Shown piece by piece: positions 17,403-27,349 of a stretch of 64,000 nt of DNA. A model generated the notes under the pieces. The model was not told the DNA's origin. It made no database searches and was given only the letters and a program-made list of their open reading frames with translations. Every line of letters starts with the position of its first letter. Within the stretch, counting starts at the first letter, position 1. The position numbers were made by a program, and so were the translations under genes. The stretch comes from Bacteroidota bacterium (GTDB taxonomy: Bacteria; Bacteroidota; Bacteroidia; Chitinophagales; Chitinophagaceae), in the NCBI GenBank assembly GCA_016868815.1, contig VGFQ01000001.1, positions 62,001 to 126,000 of the forward strand. Reading direction: 5' to 3'.

Positions 17403-20400
17403 TTAGAAGGTAACGTTAAGCTTAAAGCCGAAGGCCATCGACCAGGGGATGACATTTTGCAACTCGATACCCTGCCTGAATAGGTTCTGCGAGTCACCAT
17501 TCTTGCTACCGGTGACCTGGAAGGCCCGCTCGGGGTCGATGCCATTGTTCCCCTTGGTCCAGAGGATGAGGTTTCGGGTGAAGACCGCCAGGTTGGCATT
17601 GCGCACCCCTTTGACTTTCGGCAGGTCGTATCCGATGGAGAATTCACGCAGTTTGAGGAAGTCGGCGTCAAAGGTCACCTGCTGGCTGTAGTTCCAGGAG
17701 AACATGTTGGAGGCAGGGCGGAACTGGGTGCCGGGCCCGCCCAGGTGCTCGACATAGACGCCGGGGCGGGTCTCGATCACACCAGGGATAAAGACGCCGT
17801 CGTTTCCTGTGCCAGTCCCCAGCGGGATCGGGAAGCCGCCCGCGGCCTGTGTATAGCCGCCCACACGGGGGAAGTTACCGTTCTGCGGGATGATATAGAG
17901 GCCGGGGTTCGACTTCAGCAGTGCCACCAGGTCGGCAGTGGAGAGCAGTCCGCCAGCAATCAATTTATCCATCTGCAGCTGCGACTTCCAGTTGGAGCCG
18001 CCATAGCGGTAGGTGAACGACTGGTACTGTCCACCGATGCGCCAGTCAAAACTCGTATTCAGTGTCCAGCGCTTGTAGCGGAGGTTCGACTGGATGCCGA
18101 CAATGGCGTCGGGGTTAAAGTTACCCACCTTTAGGCGGGCCTCACGTGTATTGTCCGGGATCCAGCTGCCTTGGGCCGTCAGGATGGGCCAGTTATAGTA
18201 GGGCGACTTGGGGTCCATCACCCGGCGGTAGCCCCGACTGTAGAGGTCACCGATGTCTTGTCCGACGAAAGTCTGCGCACCGCCGTTGTTGTCGTCCCAC
18301 AGCGTGATGAAGTTCATGCCCGGCGTGAGGCTTTCCAGACGGGTCCGCATGCGGGTGACGTTGGCGCTGAGTTCCCATGTGAAGCCCGAATTAGTCTTGA
18401 TGGGGGTGCCGCTGACCATCAGCTCCAGGCCCCGGCTCGAAATCACGCCCGCGTTGATCTGCTTGGCGGAGAAGCCGGAGGATGCCGGCGACTGGATGTT
18501 GAGGATCTGGTTGGTGTTCTCCTGGCGGAAGTAGGTACCCTCGAAGCGCAGCCGGTTGTTGAACAGCGCTAGGTCGAGGCCAAACTCCTGAGAGGTGTTG
18601 ATCTCAGGTTTTAGGTTCGGATTGAGCAAGGTACCAGGGTATGAGTTGAACACCAGCGTACCCCAGGTGTCGGTGCCGAGCACTGGCTCGAGGGCGTAGG
18701 GATTGGTATCGTTGCCAACCTGTGCCCAGCCAGCCCTGAACTTGAGGAGGTTGACCACCTTGGGCAGGCGGAAGGTCGAGTTGGCCAGCCAGCTCAACGA
18801 GGCAGAGGGATAGAAGTAGGAACGGTTACTAACGGGCAGGGTACTCGACCAGTCGTTCCGCGCGGAGAAGTCTACGTAGACCTGGTCGCGGTAGCCCAGC
18901 GAGGTGGTGGCGAAGGCACTGTAGATGGCTTTGCGGAAGGTACTGTTGGAGTAGCGGACGCCCGCGGCAGTGATGTTGCTGACGCGGTAGAGGTTGGGGA
19001 TGACGAGACCTACGCCCGGGGCACTACCCACGTAGTTCTCGCGGAAGTCCTGCATCATCACGTTGCCACCGGCGGAGGCGTTGATGCTGAAGTCGCCCAG
19101 CCTCTTGCGGTAGCTGTTCATGAACTCGATGTTCGACTCACCCCAGCCGATGTCCTGCAGATGATAGGCGCCTCGGCGCTCCCGTGTATAAGACCAGGGG
19201 ATCTTGGTCTCGCGGTCCTCGACATATGTGTCATAGGCCAAGCGCAGATGCGAGGAGAGTGCCTTTGAGAAGTTGTACTCCAGTTTGACGTTGCCGAACA
19301 CCCGGTCGCGCACATAGGAGTTGCTGATGCCGTATGCGATGAAGTAAGGGTTGTCCATGTTGTCGGAGGGTGCGAGCTGCTGGATGCCTTCCTGGCCCGA
19401 TACCCAAATGGGCTTCAGGTCCTGGATGTTGACGTGCGACCAGTTATAGACTGCCTCCACCTCGTTGGCGCCGCGGTTGCCAGTCTTGGGCCGGTCGTTG
19501 GATTTGGAGCGAGAGAGGTTGGCGTCAATGCTCAGCCGCAGCTTGCTCGTGAGGTCGTAGCTGCTGGTGAAGCTGAGGTTGTGGCGGAACAGGTCCGAGT
19601 TGGGAATCATGCCCTTGTGGGTCATGTTGGTATAGGAGAGCCGGTAGGTTGATCGGTCGGAGGAGCCCGACACGGAGAGGGCGTTGGTGGAGGTGACGCC
19701 CAACTCCAGGAAGTTCTTCATGTTGTCCCTATATGACTTCATCTCCAACGGTACCCGCTGCCCCGTTGTCCCGTCTCTCGGACTATTCCACTGCACGGCC
19801 TTTATGCCCTTGTCGAGCTCAATACCTGCCCAGTATTCGGAGCGCTCGTCGAGCAGGCTGACGCGATTGCCATTCGAAAATTTATAATGCAAGTCGAGAT
19901 AACGATAGGGCGTCTCGAAGACATTGCTTGAGGAGAAATTGACCGTCAGTGCCTCACCCTTGCGTCCCTTCTTGGTGGTCACGATGATGACGCCGTTGCC
20001 GGCGCGGGAGCCGTATAGCGCCGCGGCGCTAGGCCCTTTAAGGACTGTCAGGCTTTCAATGTCTTCCGGGTTGAGGTCGGAGATCGGATTGCCGTAGTCG
20101 ACCTCATTGCGGTCACCCATCCCTCTCATGTTACTCATGGAGTTGGATACGGGCACGCCATCGATCACGAACAGCGGCTGATTGTCGCTGGTCAGCGAGG
20201 TCGCCCCTCGGATGACGATGCTGGTGGAACTACCCACGCCGCCGATCTGGTTGACAGTGACACCCGCCACGCGGCCCGCCAGGGCGTTGATGACGTTCTC
20301 CTGAGTCACAGTGCGCATGGCATCGCCCTTCACCTTGCCGACGGAATATCCAAGCGACTTCTCTTCGCGTGTGATGCCGAGGGCGGTTACGACCACCTCG

Positions 20401-20732
20401 TTTAAACGGCCTGCAGCAGACGAGAGCACCACATCCAGCATGCCGCCAGTGGCACTTATCTCTCTGGGGTCAAAACCTGCATATGAAAATACCAGTGTGG
20501 GCGAGCCACCAGACACCTCTAAGGAATAGCGGCCAGCAGCATCCGTCACAGATACTAGGGAACTTCCCCTCTGTTGGACGTTGACGCCCGACAAGGGCTT
20601 ACCATCCTCTCCAGATGTAACCTTGCCTGTGATAGTCCTTGACTGCGACAACGCACCCAGCGTCGGCGCAGCGACTAAGGCCAGGATGGTCATTGAAAGG
20701 CTGAGCCTTCGCATCATCGTTTTCAAATTCAT
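17403..20732 (-). CDS. SusC/RagA-family TonB-dependent receptor
   Basis: A 1109-residue outer-membrane transporter. The start at 20732 (protein begins MNLKTMMRRL) gives a proper signal peptide; a longer frame from 20798 adds residues with no signal character. After the signal comes a carboxypeptidase-regulatory-like domain (ITGKVTSGEDGKPLSGVNV), then the SusC hallmark LNEVVVTALG and a plug domain (FVIDGVPVSN, IESLTVLKGPSAAALYGSR). The rest is a large beta barrel ending in an aromatic-rich strand with Phe last (FGFKLNVTF). It imports a glycan or related polymer fragment using TonB energy. It is first gene of the locus and divergent from an AraC-type regulator, with 145 bases between starts, so control by that regulator is likely. 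Confidence 0.96.
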   Translation of the reverse strand: MNLKTMMRRLSLSMTILALVAAPTLGALSQSRTITGKVTSGEDGKPLSGVNVQQRGSSLVSVTDAAGRYSLEVSGGSPTLVFSYAGFDPREISATGGMLDVVLSSAAGRLNEVVVTALGITREEKSLGYSVGKVKGDAMRTVTQENVINALAGRVAGVTVNQIGGVGSSTSIVIRGATSLTSDNQPLFVIDGVPVSNSMSNMRGMGDRNEVDYGNPISDLNPEDIESLTVLKGPSAAALYGSRAGNGVIIVTTKKGRKGEALTVNFSSSNVFETPYRYLDLHYKFSNGNRVSLLDERSEYWAGIELDKGIKAVQWNSPRDGTTGQRVPLEMKSYRDNMKNFLELGVTSTNALSVSGSSDRSTYRLSYTNMTHKGMIPNSDLFRHNLSFTSSYDLTSKLRLSIDANLSRSKSNDRPKTGNRGANEVEAVYNWSHVNIQDLKPIWVSGQEGIQQLAPSDNMDNPYFIAYGISNSYVRDRVFGNVKLEYNFSKALSSHLRLAYDTYVEDRETKIPWSYTRERRGAYHLQDIGWGESNIEFMNSYRKRLGDFSINASAGGNVMMQDFRENYVGSAPGVGLVIPNLYRVSNITAAGVRYSNSTFRKAIYSAFATTSLGYRDQVYVDFSARNDWSSTLPVSNRSYFYPSASLSWLANSTFRLPKVVNLLKFRAGWAQVGNDTNPYALEPVLGTDTWGTLVFNSYPGTLLNPNLKPEINTSQEFGLDLALFNNRLRFEGTYFRQENTNQILNIQSPASSGFSAKQINAGVISSRGLELMVSGTPIKTNSGFTWELSANVTRMRTRLESLTPGMNFITLWDDNNGGAQTFVGQDIGDLYSRGYRRVMDPKSPYYNWPILTAQGSWIPDNTREARLKVGNFNPDAIVGIQSNLRYKRWTLNTSFDWRIGGQYQSFTYRYGGSNWKSQLQMDKLIAGGLLSTADLVALLKSNPGLYIIPQNGNFPRVGGYTQAAGGFPIPLGTGTGNDGVFIPGVIETRPGVYVEHLGGPGTQFRPASNMFSWNYSQQVTFDADFLKLREFSIGYDLPKVKGVRNANLAVFTRNLILWTKGNNGIDPERAFQVTGSKNGDSQNLFRQGIELQNVIPWSMAFGFKLNVTF

Positions 20733-20877
20733 AAGCGTTGGTTTGGGGTTAATCGGTAGGCCGATATGGATGTAAGATATGTAGTTCAAATTAATCACCT
20801 ATCATGAGATTGGAAATAACTGAATTCACAAATTATTAAAGTATTTTGGCATTATTTCCTTATCAAGCTTCAAAAGC

Positions 20878-21753
20878 ATGCCAATCCTTAAGCCACACCT
20901 GCTTAAACTCCAGCCGAAGGCCTTACAGTCGTTCAGCATCCGGCAAGACATCCTCCCGCATTTCTATCATCGCTATCACTATCATCCCGAGGTGGAACTG
21001 CTGCACATCGAACAGGGTACAGGCACCTGGTTTGTGGGCGACCATATTCAACGCTTTGAAGGCGGAGAGTTGATAATCATTGGCTCAGGACTCCCGCACT
21101 ATCTGCGGAGCGACGAGTCGTATTTTAAGGGTCAAGAGAGGATGGAAGCCCGCGCACAGGTCGTGCACTTCCTGCCCTCTCTTTTTGGCGAAGCCTTTCT
21201 GGGACTAAACGAGAACCGAGCCATTGCACATCTGTTGGAAGGAGCACGAAAGGGATTCTCCATCCATGGAAAGACAAAGATACTCGTCCTCGACCAGATC
21301 TGCTTCATGCTGGGTGACGGGCGGATGAACCAAGTACTGCAGCTCTACCAGATCCTCGACCTGCTATCGACCTGCGAGGACCTTACGCCCCTCTCTCGGC
21401 TGGTGGCAGAGCCCGTGGGACAGGCGGGCGAGTCGGACCGGATGAGCCGCATCTATGCATACGCAGCCAAGCACCTCGACCGGCGCATCAGCATCGAAGA
21501 GATCGCCCGCGAGGCGCACATGAGCCCACACTCCTTTTGCCGTTACTTCCGCCATCAGACAGGCCGCCGGTTCTCCGACTTCCTCAACAACTTACGGGTC
21601 GATTTCGCCTGCCGGCTCCTCCGGGAGCAGGACCTCAGCACCAAGCAGGTCTATGCACGGGCAGGCTTCAACAATGGCACCCATTTCAACAACATATTCA
21701 AGCGGATCATAGGTCAGACACCCCATCAGTATGCAAGGCAGTTCATCGGTTGA
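20878..21753 (+). CDS. AraC-family transcriptional regulator with cupin domain
   Basis: A 291-residue regulator. The N-terminal half is a cupin-type sensor (HYHPEVELLHIEQGTGTWFVG, EGGELIIIGSGLPH). The C-terminal 100 residues contain the two AraC helix-turn-helix units (ISIEEIAREAHMSPHSFCRYFRHQTG and FNNIFKRIIGQTPHQYARQF). Regulators of this form control sugar and polysaccharide utilisation genes in Bacteroidota. It is transcribed away from the SusC gene and shares its upstream region, so SusC/SusD and perhaps the two downstream secreted proteins are the likely targets (inference from context). The effector cannot be read from the sequence. No clear operator palindrome was seen in the spacer. 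Confidence 0.92.
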   Translation: MPILKPHLLKLQPKALQSFSIRQDILPHFYHRYHYHPEVELLHIEQGTGTWFVGDHIQRFEGGELIIIGSGLPHYLRSDESYFKGQERMEARAQVVHFLPSLFGEAFLGLNENRAIAHLLEGARKGFSIHGKTKILVLDQICFMLGDGRMNQVLQLYQILDLLSTCEDLTPLSRLVAEPVGQAGESDRMSRIYAYAAKHLDRRISIEEIAREAHMSPHSFCRYFRHQTGRRFSDFLNNLRVDFACRLLREQDLSTKQVYARAGFNNGTHFNNIFKRIIGQTPHQYARQFIG

Positions 21754-21770
21754 TGACACCAGCGTGTCAT
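21753..21770. terminator. Hairpin between convergent genes
   Basis: ATGACAC (21753-21759) and GTGTCAT (21764-21770) form a perfect 7-bp stem with a 4-base loop between the end of the AraC gene and the end of the phosphoesterase gene. It overlaps the AraC stop codon region and lacks a T run, so it is at most a modest bidirectional terminator. Confidence 0.4.
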
Positions 21771-21776
21771 AGATCC

Positions 21777-23174
21777 TCAATGATAGTGGGGCACTGTGTT
21801 ATCATGTACACGTTCCGGCGTGGCGGGCATACGCTCCCGGAAGCGGGCCTCCCGACCTTTCTTGCGCTTGCGTAGCTCAAAGGCATCGTAGGGTTCGCCG
21901 GCGGCGGTGATGGACCGGTAATGAAGGCGTTTTCCATCTATGTGCACTGTCTGGAAGAGCTGCGTGTTCTCTGCCTTGCGTTCGAGTTGGGCATCATAGT
22001 TGTCCCAGCCGCTCTTTTTGAAGTCATACATTTTTCCCCCGCTTACGCTGACGACGTAGACAGTCCCCGCCTTCCGGTCGCGTCGGTTCACACCGGTGCC
22101 TGTATTGGAGGGGAACGACCAGGCACGGCCCCGGCCATAGGTGTGGTCGTGACCCTGCAGTACGAGGTCGACATGATACTTTTCGAACAAGGGCTTCCAT
22201 AGCTCCCGCAACTCGCGGTTGTCGCGATTCCCAGAAGTGGAGTAGATGGGAAAGTGGAAGGAGACGATGGTCCATCGGTTGGGATTGCCGCGCAGCAGCG
22301 AGTCTAGCCAGTCACGCTGCCGCTGTTGATGCATCATCGAGTTGAGCACAATGATGCGCGCACCCTGATAATCGAAAGTATATGCTGTTTCCTCCAAGCC
22401 GGCCGGACCGTTCTCCGGCAGGGTGAACTGGTGGCGCCACTGGACGGACAGCGAGCGACGCCCGGCCTTGTCATCTTCGGCGGTGAGGGGCCTGTACTCA
22501 TGGTTGCCGGTGACGGGTACACTGGGCAGCATGCCGTGCAGCCACCCACCCGCCATGAACCACTCACTCCACTGCCGTTCGTCGTGCGCGTCTGAGACAA
22601 GGTCGCCCGCGTGGATGATGAACCGAGCATCCGGGGCGTTGCGATAGCCCTCCCGGATCACGCGCGACCAGAGCTCGAATATGTAGTTCTGCGCATCGCC
22701 CACATACAGAAAAGTGAAAGGCTCCTCCCCCGCAGAGGCTGTGCGGAACTGCAGCCATTCGCTCCAGTGCGTGCCGTCACCAACCCGGTAGGCATAGCGC
22801 GTGCCCGGCTGCAGCCCCGTGAACGTCGCAGTGTGGTAGTGCGACTTCACTCCGGCGGTGAGGACCTGCCTTCCGTCCATCACCGTCGTCTGTACAGGCA
22901 CTTCGATGGCTGTCTTACGCAGACGGGGTGCACCATGTGCGAGGCTGATCTGCGCCTTGGGGGCATTCACTGAGGTGTCGGTCCGCCAGGTGACACTCTG
23001 CGAACGGGAGGGGTCACCCGAGAAGGTTAGGATGATCCGATCGGGCTGCGGTGAAGGCGCACCCCATCCCGGGGGAAATTGGACATCCTCTGGATAGGGC
23101 TGTGATTGGGCCATGGCAGCCGTTGACAGAACAATGGCCATTCCTAGAACTTTCCAATTCTTTTTCATAAACAC
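21777..23174 (-). CDS. Purple-acid-phosphatase-like metallophosphoesterase
   Basis: A 465-residue secreted protein with a signal peptide (residues 7-22, AMAQS) and an N-terminal fibronectin-type domain (about 45-145), as in purple acid phosphatases. The metallophosphoesterase domain follows, with motifs GD at 159-160, GD in HAGDLV at 190-191, GNHE at 223-226, a mid-domain His (SFHFPIY) and GHDHTYGRG near the C-terminus. All metal ligands of the family appear present. It would hydrolyse phosphomonoesters or diesters in the periplasm or outside. It is the last gene of a three-gene minus-strand run (outer-membrane barrel, FAD oxidoreductase, this gene), 33 bases after the FAD gene. The start could also be the Met at residue 3. 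Confidence 0.9.
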   Translation of the reverse strand: MFMKKNWKVLGMAIVLSTAAMAQSQPYPEDVQFPPGWGAPSPQPDRIILTFSGDPSRSQSVTWRTDTSVNAPKAQISLAHGAPRLRKTAIEVPVQTTVMDGRQVLTAGVKSHYHTATFTGLQPGTRYAYRVGDGTHWSEWLQFRTASAGEEPFTFLYVGDAQNYIFELWSRVIREGYRNAPDARFIIHAGDLVSDAHDERQWSEWFMAGGWLHGMLPSVPVTGNHEYRPLTAEDDKAGRRSLSVQWRHQFTLPENGPAGLEETAYTFDYQGARIIVLNSMMHQQRQRDWLDSLLRGNPNRWTIVSFHFPIYSTSGNRDNRELRELWKPLFEKYHVDLVLQGHDHTYGRGRAWSFPSNTGTGVNRRDRKAGTVYVVSVSGGKMYDFKKSGWDNYDAQLERKAENTQLFQTVHIDGKRLHYRSITAAGEPYDAFELRKRKKGREARFRERMPATPERVHDNTVPHYH

Positions 23175-23207
23175 AATGAATTAAAAATGAAGATGGTAAT
23201 TTTTATC

Positions 23208-24944
23208 CTATCTTCTTTCGGGTCTTGCCGGCCGCTCCAGCACCTGGCCCGTCTTCAGCAGTTCTGCACGCAGCTCGTCATAAGGCAGTATCTGCGGGTC
23301 TATGCCCTTCCGGATCGACAGCACAGCCGCGGTGGCGGCGCTCTGTCCCAGGATCATGAAGACCGGCTCCATGCGGATCGAACCATAGGCGATATGGGTG
23401 CTGGAGACGCAGACGGGCACCAGCAAATTGATGCAGTCTTCGCGCTTCGGCAGGATGGAGCCGTAGTCAATGCTGTAGGGCCGCTTCGGGCGCACGCCGA
23501 TATCGCCCTCGTTCTGTACGAGTCCCTCTTCCGTGACGTAGCGTTGTGCGTTGTGCGAGTCGAGGTGATAGGAGCCCATGCCAACAGGTCGCTCGATGTT
23601 GGTCGTCCCCAGGGCGTCCTGCTCGCGCATGACGAACATCCCCTTCATGCGCCTGGCCTCGCGGATGTAGAGCTGATGCGGCCAGTGGCCATTGTCGGTG
23701 AACTCGTCCTTCGCAAGTCCGTAGAGGTTGACCTCGGCGCGTATTTCCTCGGGCACCGTGGGATCGTTGGCCAGAAAGTATAGATACCCTTTCTGATACT
23801 GTTCGTGCGCGCGGATGATCTCTCGACGACGCGCATAGCTGGCTTCAGGATAGTCGTAGTTGCCGCCGATGTAGTCGCTGCTGAAAGGTCCGTGGTTGTT
23901 GGTGTCGGTCTTGCGGTTGGGGATGCTGTCAAACTTGGAGAAGACGTCGCGCCAGCCCGCCGCGAAGAGGCGGCCCAGCAGCTCGTACTTCGACCGATCG
24001 TAGCCTTCGGGCTTGGGGAAGGGGATGAGGTTCCGGGCCTCGAAGCTCATGCAAACACGGAAGCAGTAGGCCTGCAGGCGCTTGTCGGCCGTGCCGTTCT
24101 CTCCGGGCGGATCGGAACTAACATACGGCAGTAGCCCGCTGCGCGGGTCCCCGGGCGTTCGATAGGGATCGACGCGGTGCTGGAAATGATGGCGGTGGTG
24201 GAACACGCCTTTCTGGACGCCGTTGAAGGTCTCGCCATAGTCGGCATTGGCCTCGCGGCCCAGCGTATAGGACACGCCCGCGGAGGCCATCAGGTCGCCC
24301 TCATAGGTGGCGTCGATGAACATCTTCGCCCGAAACGACTTGCCGGAGAGGGTGCGCATGCGCAGGATCCTGCCGTCTTTTTTCTCGATGCCAGTTTGGT
24401 CGCGGTCCAACCATTCGTCTCGCAACACCGCCAGGCCTTCTTCGGCCACGAAGCGTTCGAAGACGGCCTCGGCGACGTGTGGTTCGAAGATCCACATTGT
24501 GCGGTAGCTGCTGTCGAGCGCAACGGTCGCCTGTCCGCGGTTCCCATAGGCGCTGCGGGGCTCCCAGCGCCAGTTGCTATCGGCCATGTAGTGCCGCCAG
24601 AGACGGTGGTAGAACTCGCGTGCCAAGCCGCCGATGACGGTCTTGTCGCCCGTGTCGGTGAAGCCCAGTCCGCCCGACGACATCCCACCGAGGTGCCGGT
24701 CGGGAGAGACGACGATCACCCGCATGCCCATCTGTTTCACTTGCACGGCCGCCATGACGGCGGCGGCAGTGCCGCCGTAGACGACGACGTCGGCCTCGTA
24801 TATCGTATCGGCGCCTTCGGGAAGGAAGGAGGTCTGCGTCATCAGCAACAAGGCACCCATGACTGTCAGAGCTGCCAAACGGAAGGAATGTCTCATCATT
24901 TGGATCGATAATGGAGACGGAAAATAGATCTTTTTCCGGATCAC
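23208..24944 (-). CDS. Secreted FAD-dependent oxidoreductase (xanthan-lyase-type annotation)
   Basis: A 578-residue protein. Its first ATG overlaps the stop of the upstream gene by 4 bases (ATGA), so translation is coupled; a second possible start is Met16/17, which begins a cleaner signal peptide (RLAALTVMGALLLMTQTSF). The dinucleotide-binding region is near residues 50-75 (VVVYGGTAAAVMAAVQ), followed by GGMSSGGLGFTDTGD. These are typical of the FAD_oxidored family often annotated 'xanthan lyase' in Bacteroidota. Family members are exported and sit in polysaccharide loci, but the substrate is generally unknown. Here it lies between an outer-membrane barrel and a phosphatase, a combination that suggests scavenging from a complex substrate (inference). 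Confidence 0.88.
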   Translation of the reverse strand: MIRKKIYFPSPLSIQMMRHSFRLAALTVMGALLLMTQTSFLPEGADTIYEADVVVYGGTAAAVMAAVQVKQMGMRVIVVSPDRHLGGMSSGGLGFTDTGDKTVIGGLAREFYHRLWRHYMADSNWRWEPRSAYGNRGQATVALDSSYRTMWIFEPHVAEAVFERFVAEEGLAVLRDEWLDRDQTGIEKKDGRILRMRTLSGKSFRAKMFIDATYEGDLMASAGVSYTLGREANADYGETFNGVQKGVFHHRHHFQHRVDPYRTPGDPRSGLLPYVSSDPPGENGTADKRLQAYCFRVCMSFEARNLIPFPKPEGYDRSKYELLGRLFAAGWRDVFSKFDSIPNRKTDTNNHGPFSSDYIGGNYDYPEASYARRREIIRAHEQYQKGYLYFLANDPTVPEEIRAEVNLYGLAKDEFTDNGHWPHQLYIREARRMKGMFVMREQDALGTTNIERPVGMGSYHLDSHNAQRYVTEEGLVQNEGDIGVRPKRPYSIDYGSILPKREDCINLLVPVCVSSTHIAYGSIRMEPVFMILGQSAATAAVLSIRKGIDPQILPYDELRAELLKTGQVLERPARPERR

Positions 24945-27349
24945 CCTCCATTGCCCATCCCCGGCACATCCATGCGGAACATGTCTTCTGACTCCTTCTT
25001 CCGGATACCAAAGTTGTAGCGAAGATTAATCCCGAAGCGTCGTGTGTCGGAACGCCGCTCACCCTCCGCCGTGACACTCCCCTGCTGCAGCCGGAATGCA
25101 TAGCGGTTGGTATAGAAGAGGTCGTTCACGCTGGCGGTGAGGGAGAGTTTCCTTTTGAGTAGGTTCTGCGTGAGGTTGAGGTTGAGTTGCCCGAAGTCGC
25201 CCAGCTCGTAGAATTGCAGCTGCCCGCGCATCCGCCAGAAGCCGTTCATCGTGGCTTGTGTGTTTTTGCCGAGCTTGAGCATGTGGAAGGTGAAGAGCGT
25301 CCAGGAGCCGCGCTGGAACGTGAGGGGACTCTTCTCGTACACGCCGTTGTAGGCGTTGAAGTTGTACTGTCCGCCGACGACGAAGAAGTACTTCCCGCCG
25401 GGCGGGATCGCGCCGATGACGCGGAAATAGTCCTCCCGGTTGGAGCCCAGGTTGTCCTGCGTGCGTACCGCCACATTACGGTTGCTATCGCTTGTATAGA
25501 GCACCTGTGTGAAAATGTCGCGCGTGAGGTTGCGTCCCAACGCGATGATGGGCCTGTCAGCCACCGAGATGTTGATCTCATAGTTCTGCGCGAATTGCGG
25601 CCGCAGCCTGGGGTTACCCGTCTCATAGAGGTACTGGTCGACCACGCGGACCGATGGGTTGAAAAGGTCGTAGGACGGCCTTGCGATGGTGCGACGGTAG
25701 ACAAGGTAGGACCGCAGCTCATATCCCGCGATCGACACCACTTTGCGGCTCAGGTAGGCATAGGGGAAGAGGTCAGTCCGGCGGATGCGAAACGAAGTGT
25801 CCGAGGGAAGCCGCTGGAAGCCGGTCATGTGGGTGTTCTCAAGCCGCAGCCCCGTCTTCAGCAGGAAGCCCGCAAAAGGCTTGGAGGCCTGTGCATAGGC
25901 GGCATGGATGTGCTCCGAATAAACGTACGCGGAGGTCCGCTGCCGATCAGATACGCGCGTCGATCCGAGGATGCGGTCGAAGCGCGTATCGTTGGAGAAG
26001 CGCACGTTGCTGGACTTAACGCCCGTCTCGACGGTGACCTTACCCTTAAGCTTGCGGGTCAGGTTCGACTCGAAGACGAGGCTGTAGGGCCGGTTTCGGA
26101 TGTCGCCCTCTGTCTGGAGAAGATAGGCAACCGGTAGGCTATAGCGCGTGTCGATGTCCTGCCGGCTGCGGCCGGGATTGTGACCCAACGACAGTGTGCT
26201 GACCCATTCGGAGCCGGTACTGTCGATCCGATACTTCAGGTTGAAATCCTGCGAGTAGCTGAAGCTGCTGCCGGTGTTCAACACATCGTTGTCATTGGCC
26301 GACAGCAAGCGGGCATTGGAGACCTTCGCGATGGTCGTGGGGTTACTGCTGCGGCTCTCGGATGCACCCGCACTAAGGCGCGTATCGAAGCCGTAGTCCC
26401 ATCGGTCCTTTGTCCGGTTCATGCCGAAGCCCAGATACAGCGAAGTGCCGGGCTGCACGGCGTGGGAGGTCTGCCGCAGGATCGTGTCGCCGGTCACCTG
26501 TCGCGACGAGGAGATGTCGTCGAACCCGTTGCGCGTGGAGCCCTGGAGGGTGATATAGGCCCCTTTGCCATCCTGGCTTCGGGAGAGGTTGAAGCCGAGG
26601 AACCGGTTGCTGTAAACGCCCTGGTTGAAGCCTGTCGTAACGCTGCCTGTGATGCCCAGCCGCACATTCTTCTTCAGCACGATGTTGAGAATGCCGCCAC
26701 TGGCGGAGGCGTCGAAACGGGCAGAAGGCGTGCGGAGGATCTCTATCTTCTCTACGGCGTTCGGCGGCAGGCTCTTGAGAAGGGTGGCGATGTCGGCATT
26801 GGATATCTTCTGCTCGATCCCGTTGATGTAGATCCGGGCGGGCGAAGTACTGCTGAGGTAGACGTTGCCGTCGGGATCGGCGAACACCCCCGGCACCTTC
26901 TCCAGGATCTCATAGGCATTGGTGGAGCTGGCCGCGACGGGCTCAGGGTCTACGATCGTCTTATCATCCTCCTGCCTCATCAGGGGCTTGCGAGCCACCA
27001 CCACGACGTGCTCCAAGGACCGTTTGTAAGGCTCGAGCCGAATCACAAGAGTCATGGACGTGTCGGATGACGAAACCCTCACCTCCTGCGGAAGGTAGCT
27101 CAGCGCAACAGTCCGAATCCGGAGAGAAGATCCCTTTCGACGTGCCAGCAACGTAACCCCTGAGCTGTCTGTCACCCGCCCGACGCTGTCGCGCCCCGTC
27201 TGGTAGACCACCAATGTGGCGAAGGGAACGGGACCGCCGTCAGCAGCCGTTACAATCACCCTGAGGAAGGACTCCTGCGCCGACGAGTCATGGACGGACA
27301 ACAAGAAAAAAATGAATAGGAAAAAGGAGGATGGTCTCCGAAGATTCAT
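24941..27349 (-). CDS. TonB-dependent-receptor-like outer membrane beta-barrel protein
   Basis: An 802-residue protein with signal peptide (residues 5-25), a carboxypeptidase-regulatory-like N-terminal domain (about 28-110), a plug region (EILEKVPGVFADPDGNVYL, ARIYINGIEQKI, IEILRTPSARFDASASGGI) and a long beta barrel. The pattern is that of the 'outer membrane beta-barrel family' proteins (OMP_b-brl_3) rather than SusC, and no SusD gene is beside it. It leads an operon with a 4-base overlap into the FAD oxidoreductase and then the phosphoesterase. Substrate uptake or surface signalling are both possible. The barrel ends with charged residues rather than a terminal Phe, which is common in this family. 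Confidence 0.9.
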   Translation of the reverse strand: MNLRRPSSFFLFIFFLLSVHDSSAQESFLRVIVTAADGGPVPFATLVVYQTGRDSVGRVTDSSGVTLLARRKGSSLRIRTVALSYLPQEVRVSSSDTSMTLVIRLEPYKRSLEHVVVVARKPLMRQEDDKTIVDPEPVAASSTNAYEILEKVPGVFADPDGNVYLSSTSPARIYINGIEQKISNADIATLLKSLPPNAVEKIEILRTPSARFDASASGGILNIVLKKNVRLGITGSVTTGFNQGVYSNRFLGFNLSRSQDGKGAYITLQGSTRNGFDDISSSRQVTGDTILRQTSHAVQPGTSLYLGFGMNRTKDRWDYGFDTRLSAGASESRSSNPTTIAKVSNARLLSANDNDVLNTGSSFSYSQDFNLKYRIDSTGSEWVSTLSLGHNPGRSRQDIDTRYSLPVAYLLQTEGDIRNRPYSLVFESNLTRKLKGKVTVETGVKSSNVRFSNDTRFDRILGSTRVSDRQRTSAYVYSEHIHAAYAQASKPFAGFLLKTGLRLENTHMTGFQRLPSDTSFRIRRTDLFPYAYLSRKVVSIAGYELRSYLVYRRTIARPSYDLFNPSVRVVDQYLYETGNPRLRPQFAQNYEINISVADRPIIALGRNLTRDIFTQVLYTSDSNRNVAVRTQDNLGSNREDYFRVIGAIPPGGKYFFVVGGQYNFNAYNGVYEKSPLTFQRGSWTLFTFHMLKLGKNTQATMNGFWRMRGQLQFYELGDFGQLNLNLTQNLLKRKLSLTASVNDLFYTNRYAFRLQQGSVTAEGERRSDTRRFGINLRYNFGIRKKESEDMFRMDVPGMGNGG

